From Leifsonia sp. 466MF (GTDB taxonomy: Bacteria; Actinomycetota; Actinomycetes; Actinomycetales; Microbacteriaceae), in NCBI RefSeq assembly GCF_900100265.1, contig NZ_LT629696.1, positions 1,364,001 to 1,428,000 on the forward strand: a stretch of 64,000 nucleotides of DNA. The letters run 5' to 3'. A program made the position numbers and the translations under genes. Under the pieces are notes generated by a model that ran no database searches, was not told the origin of the DNA, and saw nothing but the letters and a program-made list of their open reading frames with translations. Every line of letters begins with the position of its first letter. The stretch's first letter is position 1. Of this stretch, positions 17,053-24,343 are shown in pieces.

Positions 17053-17697
17053 GTGACCGACGATCTGCACAAGGGCCGCGGCCGGACCCGCGCGAAGATG
17101 ACGACCGCCGTCGCCGCCGGCATCGTGGTCGCCGTGGCCGTCGGGCTGCTGAACGCCTGGCATTACGCGATCATCGCGGGCTGGGCGGCCGCCTGCATCG
17201 TCTACATCGCCTGGGTGTGGCTGTCGGTCTGGAGGCTCGACGGCACCTCCACGAAAGACCACGCCACCCTCGAGGATCCGGGCAGGCGGACCACCGATCT
17301 GGTGCTGCTCCTCGCGTCGCTGGCGAGCGTCGTCGCCGTCGTATACATCCTGGTCGATGCGAAAACTCTCAAGGGCGGAGCTCAGCTCGGCGTCGCGCTG
17401 CTGGCCGTCGTCAGCGTCGCGCTCTCGTGGACGCTGGTGCACACCGTCTACGCCCTCCGGTACGCCCGCATCTTCTACCGCACCGGCGGCGGCATCGACT
17501 TCAACCAGGAGGAGCCGCCGCGCTACAGCGACTTCGCCTACCTGGCCTTCACGCTCGGGATGACGTTCCAGGTCTCCGACACGAACATCCAGAACGCGTA
17601 CATCCGGGCGACGGTGCTGCGGCACACCCTGCTGTCATACCTGTTCGGGACGGTCATCGTCGCGGCGACGGTGAACCTGGTCGCCGGGCTGACCTGA
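17053..17697 (+). CDS. DUF1345 family membrane protein
   Basis: A 214-residue integral membrane protein with about five helices (roughly residues 17-35, 38-56, 85-105, 112-135 and 185-208). The family signature is present: a charged FYRTGGGIDFNQEEPPRYSDFAYLAFTLGMTFQVSDTNI loop-helix block near residues 140-180 (motif given by its key words). The function of DUF1345 is unknown. The start is GTG 17053. The gene ends six bases before the convergent folA stop codon. Confidence 0.88.
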   Translation: MTDDLHKGRGRTRAKMTTAVAAGIVVAVAVGLLNAWHYAIIAGWAAACIVYIAWVWLSVWRLDGTSTKDHATLEDPGRRTTDLVLLLASLASVVAVVYILVDAKTLKGGAQLGVALLAVVSVALSWTLVHTVYALRYARIFYRTGGGIDFNQEEPPRYSDFAYLAFTLGMTFQVSDTNIQNAYIRATVLRHTLLSYLFGTVIVAATVNLVAGLT

Positions 17698-17703
17698 CGT
17701 GCT

Positions 17704-18186
17704 TCAGCGCGTGTAGGTGACGAAGCGGTACCGCATCCCGTTGGAGCCGGTGAGCCACTCGCCCGCGTCGACCGTCCAGCCGTCGCCGGGCTCGGGGGCG
17801 TACGTGTCTCCCGCGACGTCGAGGTCGATCTCGGTGACCTCCAGCCGGTCTGCCGTCGGAAGCGTCTGGCGGTACAGCTCGGCGCCGCCCATCACCCAGA
17901 CGGTGGGGGCGTCTCCCGCGGAGGCGAGCGCCTCATCCACAGAATGCGCCACGATCGCGCCGGGGGCGGTCCAGTCGGCCTGCCGGGTGACCACGATGTT
18001 GTCGCGCCCAGGGAGGGGCCGGTAGCGCTCGGGCAGCGACTGCCAGGTGCGGCGGCCCATCACCACCGGATCGTCGCCGGTGAGCGCGCGGAAGTGCCGC
18101 AAGTCCTCGGTGAGGTGCCAGGGCATGACGCCGTCCGCGCCGATCACCCCGTCGTGGGCCTGCGCCCAGATCAGTGCGATCGTCAT
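17704..18186 (-). CDS. folA: Dihydrofolate reductase
   Basis: A 160-residue DHFR. It has the N-terminal [23 protein letters not shown], the catalytic acid in [19 protein letters not shown] for NADPH binding, and [10 protein letters not shown]. It reduces the dihydrofolate made by ThyA to tetrahydrofolate. The start codon overlaps the thyA stop (ATGA), so the two are coupled, matching their reaction order. Confidence 0.96.
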   Translation of the reverse strand: MTIALIWAQAHDGVIGADGVMPWHLTEDLRHFRALTGDDPVVMGRRTWQSLPERYRPLPGRDNIVVTRQADWTAPGAIVAHSVDEALASAGDAPTVWVMGGAELYRQTLPTADRLEVTEIDLDVAGDTYAPEPGDGWTVDAGEWLTGSNGMRYRFVTYTR

Positions 18187-18989
18187 ACGGCGACGGCCGC
18201 GCGGATCGCCGGGTGGTGCTGGTAGTCCTCGACGACGAAGTCCTCGAACCGGTAGTCGAACATGCTGTCGGGCTTGCGGGCGAAGCGCAGGGTTGGCGCG
18301 GGATAGGGATCGCGCGTGAGCTGCTCGGTGACCTGCTCGACGTGGTTGTCGTAGATGTGGACGTCTCCACCGGTCCAGACGAACTCACCGGGCTCGAGGC
18401 CGACCTGCTGGGCGACCATGAGGGTGAGGAGCGCGTAGCTGGCGATGTTGAACGGGACGCCGAGGAACATGTCCGCGCTGCGCTGGTACAGCTGGCAGGA
18501 GAGCTTGCCGTCGGCGACGTAGAACTGGAAGAAGGCGTGGCACGGGGCAAGCGCCATGTTCGGGATGTCGGCCACGTTCCACGCCGAGACGATGATGCGG
18601 CGGGAGTCGGGGTCGCTGCGCAGCGTGTCGATGACCTGCTGGATCTGGTCGATGTGCCGGCCGTCCGGGGCCGGCCAGGAGCGCCACTGCACCCCGTACA
18701 CCGGGCCGAGCTCGCCGTCGGCGTCGGCCCACTCATCCCAGATCGTGACGCCGTTATCGCGCAGCCAGCCCACGTTGCTCTCGCCGCGCAGGAACCACAG
18801 CAGCTCGTACGCGATGGACTTGAAGTGGACGCGCTTGGTGGTGATCAGCGGGAAGCCGTCGGCGAGGTCGAACCGCAGCTGCCGGCCGAAGACGCTGCGC
18901 GTCCCCGTGCCCGTGCGGTCGGATTTGTGGGCGCCGTTCGTCAGCACGTCGCGCAGGAGGTCCTCGTACGGGGTCGCAATCTCGCTCAC
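18183..18989 (-). CDS. thyA: Thymidylate synthase
   Basis: A 268-residue thymidylate synthase that methylates dUMP with methylenetetrahydrofolate. The catalytic cysteine is in [13 protein letters not shown], with [18 protein letters not shown] and HIYDNHVEQ as substrate-binding blocks and the C-terminal AAVAV. The GTG start at 18989 sits seven bases after TAGCAT. It is the first gene of thyA-folA and divergent from the NCS1 permease, with palindrome C1 between the two promoters. Confidence 0.97.
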   Translation of the reverse strand: MSEIATPYEDLLRDVLTNGAHKSDRTGTGTRSVFGRQLRFDLADGFPLITTKRVHFKSIAYELLWFLRGESNVGWLRDNGVTIWDEWADADGELGPVYGVQWRSWPAPDGRHIDQIQQVIDTLRSDPDSRRIIVSAWNVADIPNMALAPCHAFFQFYVADGKLSCQLYQRSADMFLGVPFNIASYALLTLMVAQQVGLEPGEFVWTGGDVHIYDNHVEQVTEQLTRDPYPAPTLRFARKPDSMFDYRFEDFVVEDYQHHPAIRAAVAV

Positions 18990-18996
18990 ACCCCCG

Positions 18997-19002
18997 ATGC
19001 TA
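18997..19002 (-). promoter_or_regulatory. -10 box TAGCAT, leaderless promoter of thyA-folA
   Basis: TAGCAT on the minus strand ends seven bases before GTG 18989. Confidence 0.6.
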
Positions 19003-19029
19003 CTTCCCCCGCCCGCGCATCCCGGCCCG

Positions 19030-19100
19030 CCACCGCCGAGTCCGCAGAGACTTACCGTTTCTCGGCGCGAAACGTGCAAAATGTGCGGACTCGACGGTGG
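19030..19100. repeat. Palindrome family C, copy 1, between divergent promoters
   Basis: 17-bp arms (CCACCGCCGAGTCCGCA and complement, one mismatch) enclose a 37-base centre that can pair further. The arms match copy C2 near glnE. Here the element lies between the thyA and permease promoters, where no transcript should end. Confidence 0.85.
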
Positions 19101-19175
19101 GTGGGGTCGGTGGGTGGGGTCGGTGGGTGAGGCGGCGGCGGGAGGGAGGCTCTGCTGCTGGGAGGCGGCGCGTCG

Positions 19176-19181
19176 TAGTCT
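19176..19181 (+). promoter_or_regulatory. -10 box TAGTCT, leaderless promoter of the NCS1 permease
   Basis: TAGTCT ends seven bases before ATG 19189. Confidence 0.55.
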
Positions 19182-19188
19182 GGGGGCC

Positions 19189-21435
19189 ATGGACCGGGGA
19201 GCGGCCGATCGGCACAGCGACGACGAGCTGGCGAGCGTGCTCGAGGAAGAGGTCGCGCGCATCACGTCCGCCATCCCGATCATCCTTCCCGAGGCGCTCC
19301 GCGGGGGTGCGGAGGAGGCGTCCGAGGGCGGCGCGCCAGGCGAGACCGAGCCCGACGTTGTGGATGCGGACGAGCCAGATGCCGACGTCGGAGATGACGA
19401 AGGGGAGTGGACCGGGCCGCCCACGCAGGCGATCAGCTTCGACGACCTCCCTGTTCGCCGGGAGCCGACCGGGCCCGAGCCGACGTTCAGCCCGTGGGTG
19501 GCGACGGCGGCCATCCCCATCCAGCGCAGTGAGCCGGTGCCAGAGGCGGTGCCCGAGGCGGTGCCCGTGACGCGGGAGGCGCATCCCACCGGCGCGCACG
19601 CCCTGCCGATCAGCGAGCGCGAGCCGGAGGACGAGGACGAGGAGCACCGGCCGGGGCGGCACGCGTCGGCGCCCAACGAAGCCGAGCCGGAGCCGGAGCC
19701 GGAACCCGCCGCAGCCGTCGCCCCTCCCGCGTACCCGCCGCTCGCGCGGGCGGAGCCGCTCGGGCTGGTGCCGGAAGAGCTGGCGCCGCGGGATTCGGAA
19801 CCGGTTCCCCTCGTCCCGGTGGTGACGGCGGTCGCTCCCGCGGCCCCTCTGGTCGAGCCCGAGCGGGCCGCGTTGGAGACCGACACCGACGACTCGACCG
19901 GTACCGACATCCCCGCTCCCGTAGCCGCCTCGGCGGCCACGACCGCCACTCCGCCGACGATCGGAGAAGCGCCGGCACCCGAGCCCTCCGCGAAACGCCG
20001 TCCAGCGGTCTTCATCCCCGAGGCCGCCGACCTCGAACCGACGGCCGTCGAGCGCCGCGTCGGACGCGCCTCCCGGATGTTCTGGCTCTGGTTCGCCGGC
20101 ACCTCCTCCCTCATCAGCGTGGGAGTCGGCGCGACGCTGTTCGCTCTCGGGCTGAGCCTGCGCCAGCTGCTCGTGGCGACCCTCGTCGGCGTCGCACTGT
20201 CGTTCCTGCCGCTCGGCCTCGGCACGCTCGCCGGCAAGTGGAGCGGCCAGCCGACGCTCGTCGTGTCGCGCGCGTCGTTCGGGCTCCGCGGGAATATCAT
20301 CCCGACGGTGCTCGCCCTGGTCGTGAAGCTGTTCTGGGGGTCGGTCCTGCTCTGGCTGGCGGGGTCGGCGGCCGGGTCGCTCACGGTCGCAGAGCAGTGG
20401 CCGGGGGATGCTGTGCTCGCGACGTCCGCTGGCCTGGCTGTCACCATCCTGGCCGCCGTCGCCGTGGCCTACTTCGGGTACGCCCTCGTCGCGCGGGTGC
20501 AGCTGGTGCTGACGATCGCCTCCGCCGTACTCATCGCGCTGATGGTGGCGGCGACCTGGCGGCACGTGGATGTGTCGCGAGCGCTCGCGGTGCCCGACGC
20601 GCTGTGGACGCACGTCGTCACCGGCGCCGTCATCGTGTTCAGCTACGTCGGACTGGCGTGGGCGATGAGCAGCGCCGAGGTCGCGCGCTACCAGCGGCCG
20701 CTGTCGTCGGGCGGTGCGGCGATGCTGTGGGCGACGTTCGGCGCGGGCGTCCCTCCGCTTCTGCTGGTGTCGTACGGGGGACTGCTGGCTGCATCCAATC
20801 CGGGGCTCGCGGGGGAGCTCGCGCGCGACCCGGTGGCGGGTCTGGTGCAGCTCGGGCTGCCCGCCTGGTACCCCGTGCCGCTGCTGCTCGCGGTGGGGCT
20901 GTCGCTCGTCTCGGCGCTCGTGCTGACCGTGTATTCGGCCGGTTTCACGCTCGACGCGCTGGGCGTCCGGCTGGGGCGGCGATGGAGCACGCTGATCGCC
21001 GGTGCGGCGATCGCGGCGGTGGGTGTCGTGCTGGCCGCGACGGTGACCGACCTCTCCTCCGTCATCCGCGGCGTCCCGACCGCCCTCTCCGTGCCAGTCG
21101 CCGCGTGGGTCGGCGTGTTCTCGGGCGAGATGATGCTGCGCACGCGGCGGTTCCACCAGGCGTCGCTGCTCGCCCGTGGCGGCGTCTACCCGGATTGGCG
21201 GTGGATCAACGTGGGCCTGTTGGTGGCCGGAACGGCGGTCGGGTGGGGCACGATCAGCTCGCCGTTGCCCTGGCTGGCGTGGGAGGGGTACCTCTTCCGG
21301 CTCGTCGGCATCGACCCCAACGCGGGCATCGGTGCGAGCAATATCGGGGTGGTCATCGCCCTCGTCATCGGGATGTTCGGAGTGCTCGTGAGCGCGGTCC
21401 CCGCCGTCCGGCGGCAGGAGTTGGCCGCCGCGTGA
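19189..21435 (+). CDS. NCS1 family purine/cytosine permease with long acidic N-terminus
   Basis: A 748-residue protein. Residues 1 to about 290 are a hydrophilic, acidic, Pro/Ala/Glu-rich cytosolic region with short repeats ([17 protein letters not shown]). From about 295 the protein is a twelve-helix NCS1 (CodB-like) transporter, with [38 protein letters not shown] and EVARYQRP blocks. It probably imports nucleobases or related compounds with a cation. The extension is much longer than the cytosolic tails of usual NCS1 carriers (about 420-480 residues in total). ATG 19189 was set by the -10 box seven bases upstream. Confidence 0.87.
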   Translation: MDRGAADRHSDDELASVLEEEVARITSAIPIILPEALRGGAEEASEGGAPGETEPDVVDADEPDADVGDDEGEWTGPPTQAISFDDLPVRREPTGPEPTFSPWVATAAIPIQRSEPVPEAVPEAVPVTREAHPTGAHALPISEREPEDEDEEHRPGRHASAPNEAEPEPEPEPAAAVAPPAYPPLARAEPLGLVPEELAPRDSEPVPLVPVVTAVAPAAPLVEPERAALETDTDDSTGTDIPAPVAASAATTATPPTIGEAPAPEPSAKRRPAVFIPEAADLEPTAVERRVGRASRMFWLWFAGTSSLISVGVGATLFALGLSLRQLLVATLVGVALSFLPLGLGTLAGKWSGQPTLVVSRASFGLRGNIIPTVLALVVKLFWGSVLLWLAGSAAGSLTVAEQWPGDAVLATSAGLAVTILAAVAVAYFGYALVARVQLVLTIASAVLIALMVAATWRHVDVSRALAVPDALWTHVVTGAVIVFSYVGLAWAMSSAEVARYQRPLSSGGAAMLWATFGAGVPPLLLVSYGGLLAASNPGLAGELARDPVAGLVQLGLPAWYPVPLLLAVGLSLVSALVLTVYSAGFTLDALGVRLGRRWSTLIAGAAIAAVGVVLAATVTDLSSVIRGVPTALSVPVAAWVGVFSGEMMLRTRRFHQASLLARGGVYPDWRWINVGLLVAGTAVGWGTISSPLPWLAWEGYLFRLVGIDPNAGIGASNIGVVIALVIGMFGVLVSAVPAVRRQELAAA

Positions 21436-21522
21436 CGCGAAGGGGATTCCGTCCACAGGGTTCGGCGCCGGCGCGTTGTCCACATCCCCGACCCCGTCCG
21501 GTGCCGTTCGGACCGCATCCCG

Positions 21523-21528
21523 TAGGCT
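21523..21528 (+). promoter_or_regulatory. -10 box TAGGCT, leaderless promoter of the Nif3-like gene
   Basis: TAGGCT ends seven bases before GTG 21536. Confidence 0.6.
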
Positions 21529-21535
21529 GAACGGC

Positions 21536-22354
21536 GTGCCCCACACCCTCGCCTCCGTCCGTGACACCATCGAGCAGCTCTGGCCGCTCGCCGGTGCCGA
21601 GAGCTGGGATGCGCCCGGGCTCGTGGCGGGCGATCCGGCTGCCGCGATCGAGCGCATCCTGCTGTCTGTGGATGCGGTCGCGGCGACCGTGGACGAGGCG
21701 GTCGAACTCGAAGCCGACCTGCTGATCGCCCACCATCCGCTTCTGCTCCGCGGCGTCACCAGCATCGCGGAGGACCGCTACAAGGGCGCGCTGCTCGCCC
21801 GGCTGATCCGCGGCGACGTCGCCCTGTACGCGGCGCACACCACCGCCGATGTGGTCGCCGACGGCACCAGCGACGTCCTGGCCGCGCGGCTGGGGCTCCG
21901 CGACACCCGCCCGATCTCACCGGCGGCCGACGGCACGACGGGCATCGGGCGCGTCGGCGACCTCGCGCAGCCGACGACGCTCGGGCAGCTCGCTCGCGCG
22001 CTCGCCGACATCCTCCCGCCGACGGCCGGGGGAGTCCGGGCCGCCGGCGACTACCACCAGCCGGTCACGCGCGTCGCCGTCTGCGGCGGAGCGGGCGACT
22101 CCCTGCTCGGCAGCGACGCCGTGCGCGGTGCGGACGTCTACATCACCGCCGACCTGCGGCACCATCCCGCCTCCGAAGCACGCGAGCAAGCGGTGCTCGG
22201 CGGCGGCCCCGCCCTTCTCGACGTCTCCCACTGGGCGAGCGAGTGGCTCTGGCTCGACACCGCCGCCGATCAGCTGCGCGCCGCGCTGCCCGGGGTGGAG
22301 GTCGTCGTCAGCGAACTCCGCACCGACCCCTGGGATTTCGTCATCCTGCAATGA
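21536..22354 (+). CDS. Nif3-like dinuclear metal-centre protein
   Basis: A 272-residue member of the Nif3/YbgI family (GTP cyclohydrolase 1 type 2/NIF3 fold), which forms a ring-shaped hexamer with two metal ions per subunit. Metal-ligand motifs are IAHHPLLLRG near residue 66, AHTTADV near 103, and the C-terminal DVSHWASEWLW with His and Glu. The biochemical role is unsettled. GTG 21536 was chosen over an ATG-like start 20 codons upstream because of the -10 box. The next gene follows by 28 bases and is probably co-transcribed. Confidence 0.9.
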   Translation: MPHTLASVRDTIEQLWPLAGAESWDAPGLVAGDPAAAIERILLSVDAVAATVDEAVELEADLLIAHHPLLLRGVTSIAEDRYKGALLARLIRGDVALYAAHTTADVVADGTSDVLAARLGLRDTRPISPAADGTTGIGRVGDLAQPTTLGQLARALADILPPTAGGVRAAGDYHQPVTRVAVCGGAGDSLLGSDAVRGADVYITADLRHHPASEAREQAVLGGGPALLDVSHWASEWLWLDTAADQLRAALPGVEVVVSELRTDPWDFVILQ

Positions 22355-22382
22355 CCACCTCGCACGAAGGAAGCACCACACC

Positions 22383-23117
22383 GTGAAAGCCAGCCCTGCC
22401 GACCAGAACGAGCTGCTGCGCCTCCAGGCGGCCGACACCCGCTTGGCGCAGCTCGCCCATGCCACCAAGAACCTGCCGCAGGCGGCCGAGCTCCTGAAGC
22501 TGCAGCCGGAGGTGGAGGCGCTCCGAGCGCGGTGGATCGCCGCCACCGGAGAGCTCGAGGATGCCCGGGCCGAGCTCAAGCGCATCGAGTCCGACGTCCA
22601 GGTCGTCGATGCGCGATCGAAGCGCGACTCCGACCGTGTGCAGCAGTCCGCCTCGATGAAGGACGTCCAGGCACTCGAGGCGGAGCTCGCCTCGCTCGCC
22701 AAGCGCAAGAACGACCTCGAAGAGATCGAGCTGACCGTCATGCAGCGCGTCGAAGACCTCGAGCAGGCGCTCGCCGCAGTCGAGGCGGAGCGCGCCGAAC
22801 TGAACGGCCGCGTCGCCGCGCTCGAAGGCGAGCGCGGGGAGGAGGCAGGCAAGCTGGACGCGCAGCGCACGGCGCTCGCGAAAGACCGGGCCGCCATCGC
22901 GGAGACGCTCCCGGCCGACCTGATCGAACTGTACGAGCGCCAGCGCACCCGCTACGGCATCGGCGCGGCGGCGCTGATCCGTGGCGTCTCCATGGGCTCC
23001 AACGTGAAGCTGACCGAGTCCGACCTCTCCGACATCCGCCGCGCTGCGGCCGACGACGTCGTGCTCTGCCCCGACAGCGGCGCCATCCTGGTGCGCGGGG
23101 AGGACTCCGGGCTCTGA
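22383..23117 (+). CDS. Coiled-coil protein of the CT398-like C4 zinc-ribbon family, ribbon degenerate
   Basis: A 244-residue protein. Residues 5 to about 185 form a long coiled coil rich in Glu, Ala, Leu and Arg, containing the characteristic MKDVQALEAELASLAKRKNDLEE. The C-terminus (LCPDSGAILVRGEDSGL) matches the end of the actinobacterial zinc-ribbon family. Only one cysteine is left in the region where CxxC...CxxC is usual, so zinc binding is unlikely. Pairing with a Nif3-like gene is common in Actinobacteria. The function is unknown. The start is GTG 22383. Confidence 0.85.
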   Translation: MKASPADQNELLRLQAADTRLAQLAHATKNLPQAAELLKLQPEVEALRARWIAATGELEDARAELKRIESDVQVVDARSKRDSDRVQQSASMKDVQALEAELASLAKRKNDLEEIELTVMQRVEDLEQALAAVEAERAELNGRVAALEGERGEEAGKLDAQRTALAKDRAAIAETLPADLIELYERQRTRYGIGAAALIRGVSMGSNVKLTESDLSDIRRAAADDVVLCPDSGAILVRGEDSGL

Positions 23118-23190
23118 CGCGGGGTACTGACGTGCGGCCCTGACTCCCGACCCCGACCTCGGGCGGCGGTCCGCCCTCAGGCGCCTGCGC

Positions 23191-23196
23191 TATCGT
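23191..23196 (+). promoter_or_regulatory. -10 box TATCGT of rnpB
   Basis: TATCGT ends seven bases before the predicted 5' end of RNase P RNA at 23204. The same spacing seen at leaderless start codons supports the transcript-start inference there. Confidence 0.65.
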
Positions 23197-23203
23197 TGAG
23201 CGC

Positions 23204-23576
23204 GGAATGGGTCGGCAAGACGGTCGCGTCGGTCCGCGAGAGCGGACCGCCGAGGAACGTCCGGGCTCCGCAGAGCAGGGCGGTGGGTAACACCCACCCG
23301 GGGCAACCCGCGAGAAAGTGCAACAGAAAGCAGACCGCCGCAGGCTTCGGCCCGCGGTAAGGGTGAAACGGTGGTGTAAGAGACCACCAGCGGCCGGGGT
23401 GACCCGGCCGGCTGGGTAAACCTCGCCCGGAGCAAGGTCGGACAGGGGACCATGAGGCTGCTCGTCTCGTCCCCGGGTAGACCGCTGGAGGGCGGCGGCA
23501 ACGTCGTCCCGAGATAGATGGCCGTCCGCGGTGCTCGCACCGTGACAGAACCCGGCGTATCAGCCGGCCCATTCCC
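23204..23576 (+). ncRNA. rnpB: RNase P RNA, bacterial class A
   Basis: This is the catalytic RNA of RNase P, which matures tRNA 5' ends. The conserved core is clear: GAGGAACGTCCGGGCTCC near 23252, the AACAGAAAGCAGACCGCC and GGTAAGGGTGAAACGGTGG stretches, GTAAACC, and the 3' ACAGAACCCGGCGTATCA. The 5' end GGAATGGGTCGG pairs with the 3' CCGGCCCATTCC to form P1. The ends are set by this helix; the exact 3' end may differ by a few bases. Length is about 373 nt. Reading frames crossing this region on both strands are artefacts. Confidence 0.96.
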
Positions 23577-23581
23577 TCGCG

Positions 23582-23641
23582 ACATTCGTGCCGAATGTGC
23601 GTTTTCGGGCGCTCAAAGCGCACATTCGTGCCGAATGTGCG
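23582..23641. repeat. Palindrome family D between rnpB and kdpE
   Basis: Two near-identical palindromes (ACATTCG-TGC-CGAATGT core, 23582-23598 and 23619-23641) are 39 bases apart. The whole block can also fold as one long hairpin around TTTTCGGGCGCTCAAAG. It lies between the 3' ends of rnpB and kdpE and may end both transcripts. Confidence 0.8.
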
Positions 23642-23644
23642 GCG

Positions 23645-24343
23645 TCAGGCGTCGTCGGGCGTGAAGCGGTAGCCCATCCCGGGCTCCGTGAGCAGGTAGC
23701 GCGGCCGCGACGGCTCCGGCTCCAGCTTCTTGCGCAGCTGCGACAGGTAGAGCCGCAGGTACCCGGTGTCCGTCGTGTACTGCGGTCCCCACACCTGGGT
23801 CAGCAGGGATTGGCGCGTCACCAGGCGCCGCGGGTTCCGCAGCAGCACCTCCAGGATCTGCCACTCCGTCGGCGTGAGCCGCACCGCACGGGCCCCGCCG
23901 CCGTCTCCGTCCCGCCGGGTCACCTGGCGCGCCGCGAGGTCCACCGTCACGTCGCCGAACGTGATGACCGGTTCGTCCGCCGTCGTGCTCTGCCGCCGGG
24001 TGAGGGCGCGGATGCGCGCGAGCAGCTCGTCCGCCGCGAACGGCTTCGTGACGTAGTCGTCGGCGCCGGCGTCGAGGGCGTCGACCTTGTCGGCAGAGCC
24101 CGTGCGGCCGGAGACCACCAGGATGGGCACGCTCGACCAGCCGCGGAGCCCTTCGATGACCTCGATGCCGTTGAGTTCCGGCATCCCCAGGTCGAGCATC
24201 ACCAGCTCCGGATGCTGGTCGACGGCGACACTGAGCGCCTCGGCCCCGCTCCGCGCGGTGAGCACCTGGTAGCCGCGGGCGGTGAGCAGGATGCGCAGCG
24301 CGCGCAGGATCTGCGGGTCGTCGTCGGCGATGAGGATCTTCAC
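23645..24343 (-). CDS. kdpE: KdpE-type response regulator
   Basis: A 232-residue OmpR-class regulator. The receiver domain has ADDDPQI at the N-terminus, phospho-acceptor D51 in VMLDLGMP, and the VTKPF lysine near 100. A winged-helix DNA-binding domain follows from about 130 (LTPTEWQILEVLLRNPRRLVTR, YLRLYLSQLRKKLE, GMGYRF). The GTG start overlaps the kdpD stop (GTGA). The family usually activates kdpFABC under potassium limitation, but those genes are not in this window. Confidence 0.9.
   Translation of the reverse strand: MKILIADDDPQILRALRILLTARGYQVLTARSGAEALSVAVDQHPELVMLDLGMPELNGIEVIEGLRGWSSVPILVVSGRTGSADKVDALDAGADDYVTKPFAADELLARIRALTRRQSTTADEPVITFGDVTVDLAARQVTRRDGDGGGARAVRLTPTEWQILEVLLRNPRRLVTRQSLLTQVWGPQYTTDTGYLRLYLSQLRKKLEPEPSRPRYLLTEPGMGYRFTPDDA

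Noticed and set aside
19000..21765. Open frame of over 900 codons on the minus strand opposite the NCS1 permease
   Set aside because: It is a shadow of codon bias in the permease gene and has no recognizable domain.
23177..23623. Short open frames on the minus strand over 23.2-23.6 kb
   Set aside because: The region is RNase P RNA with its conserved core; the frames have no protein features.
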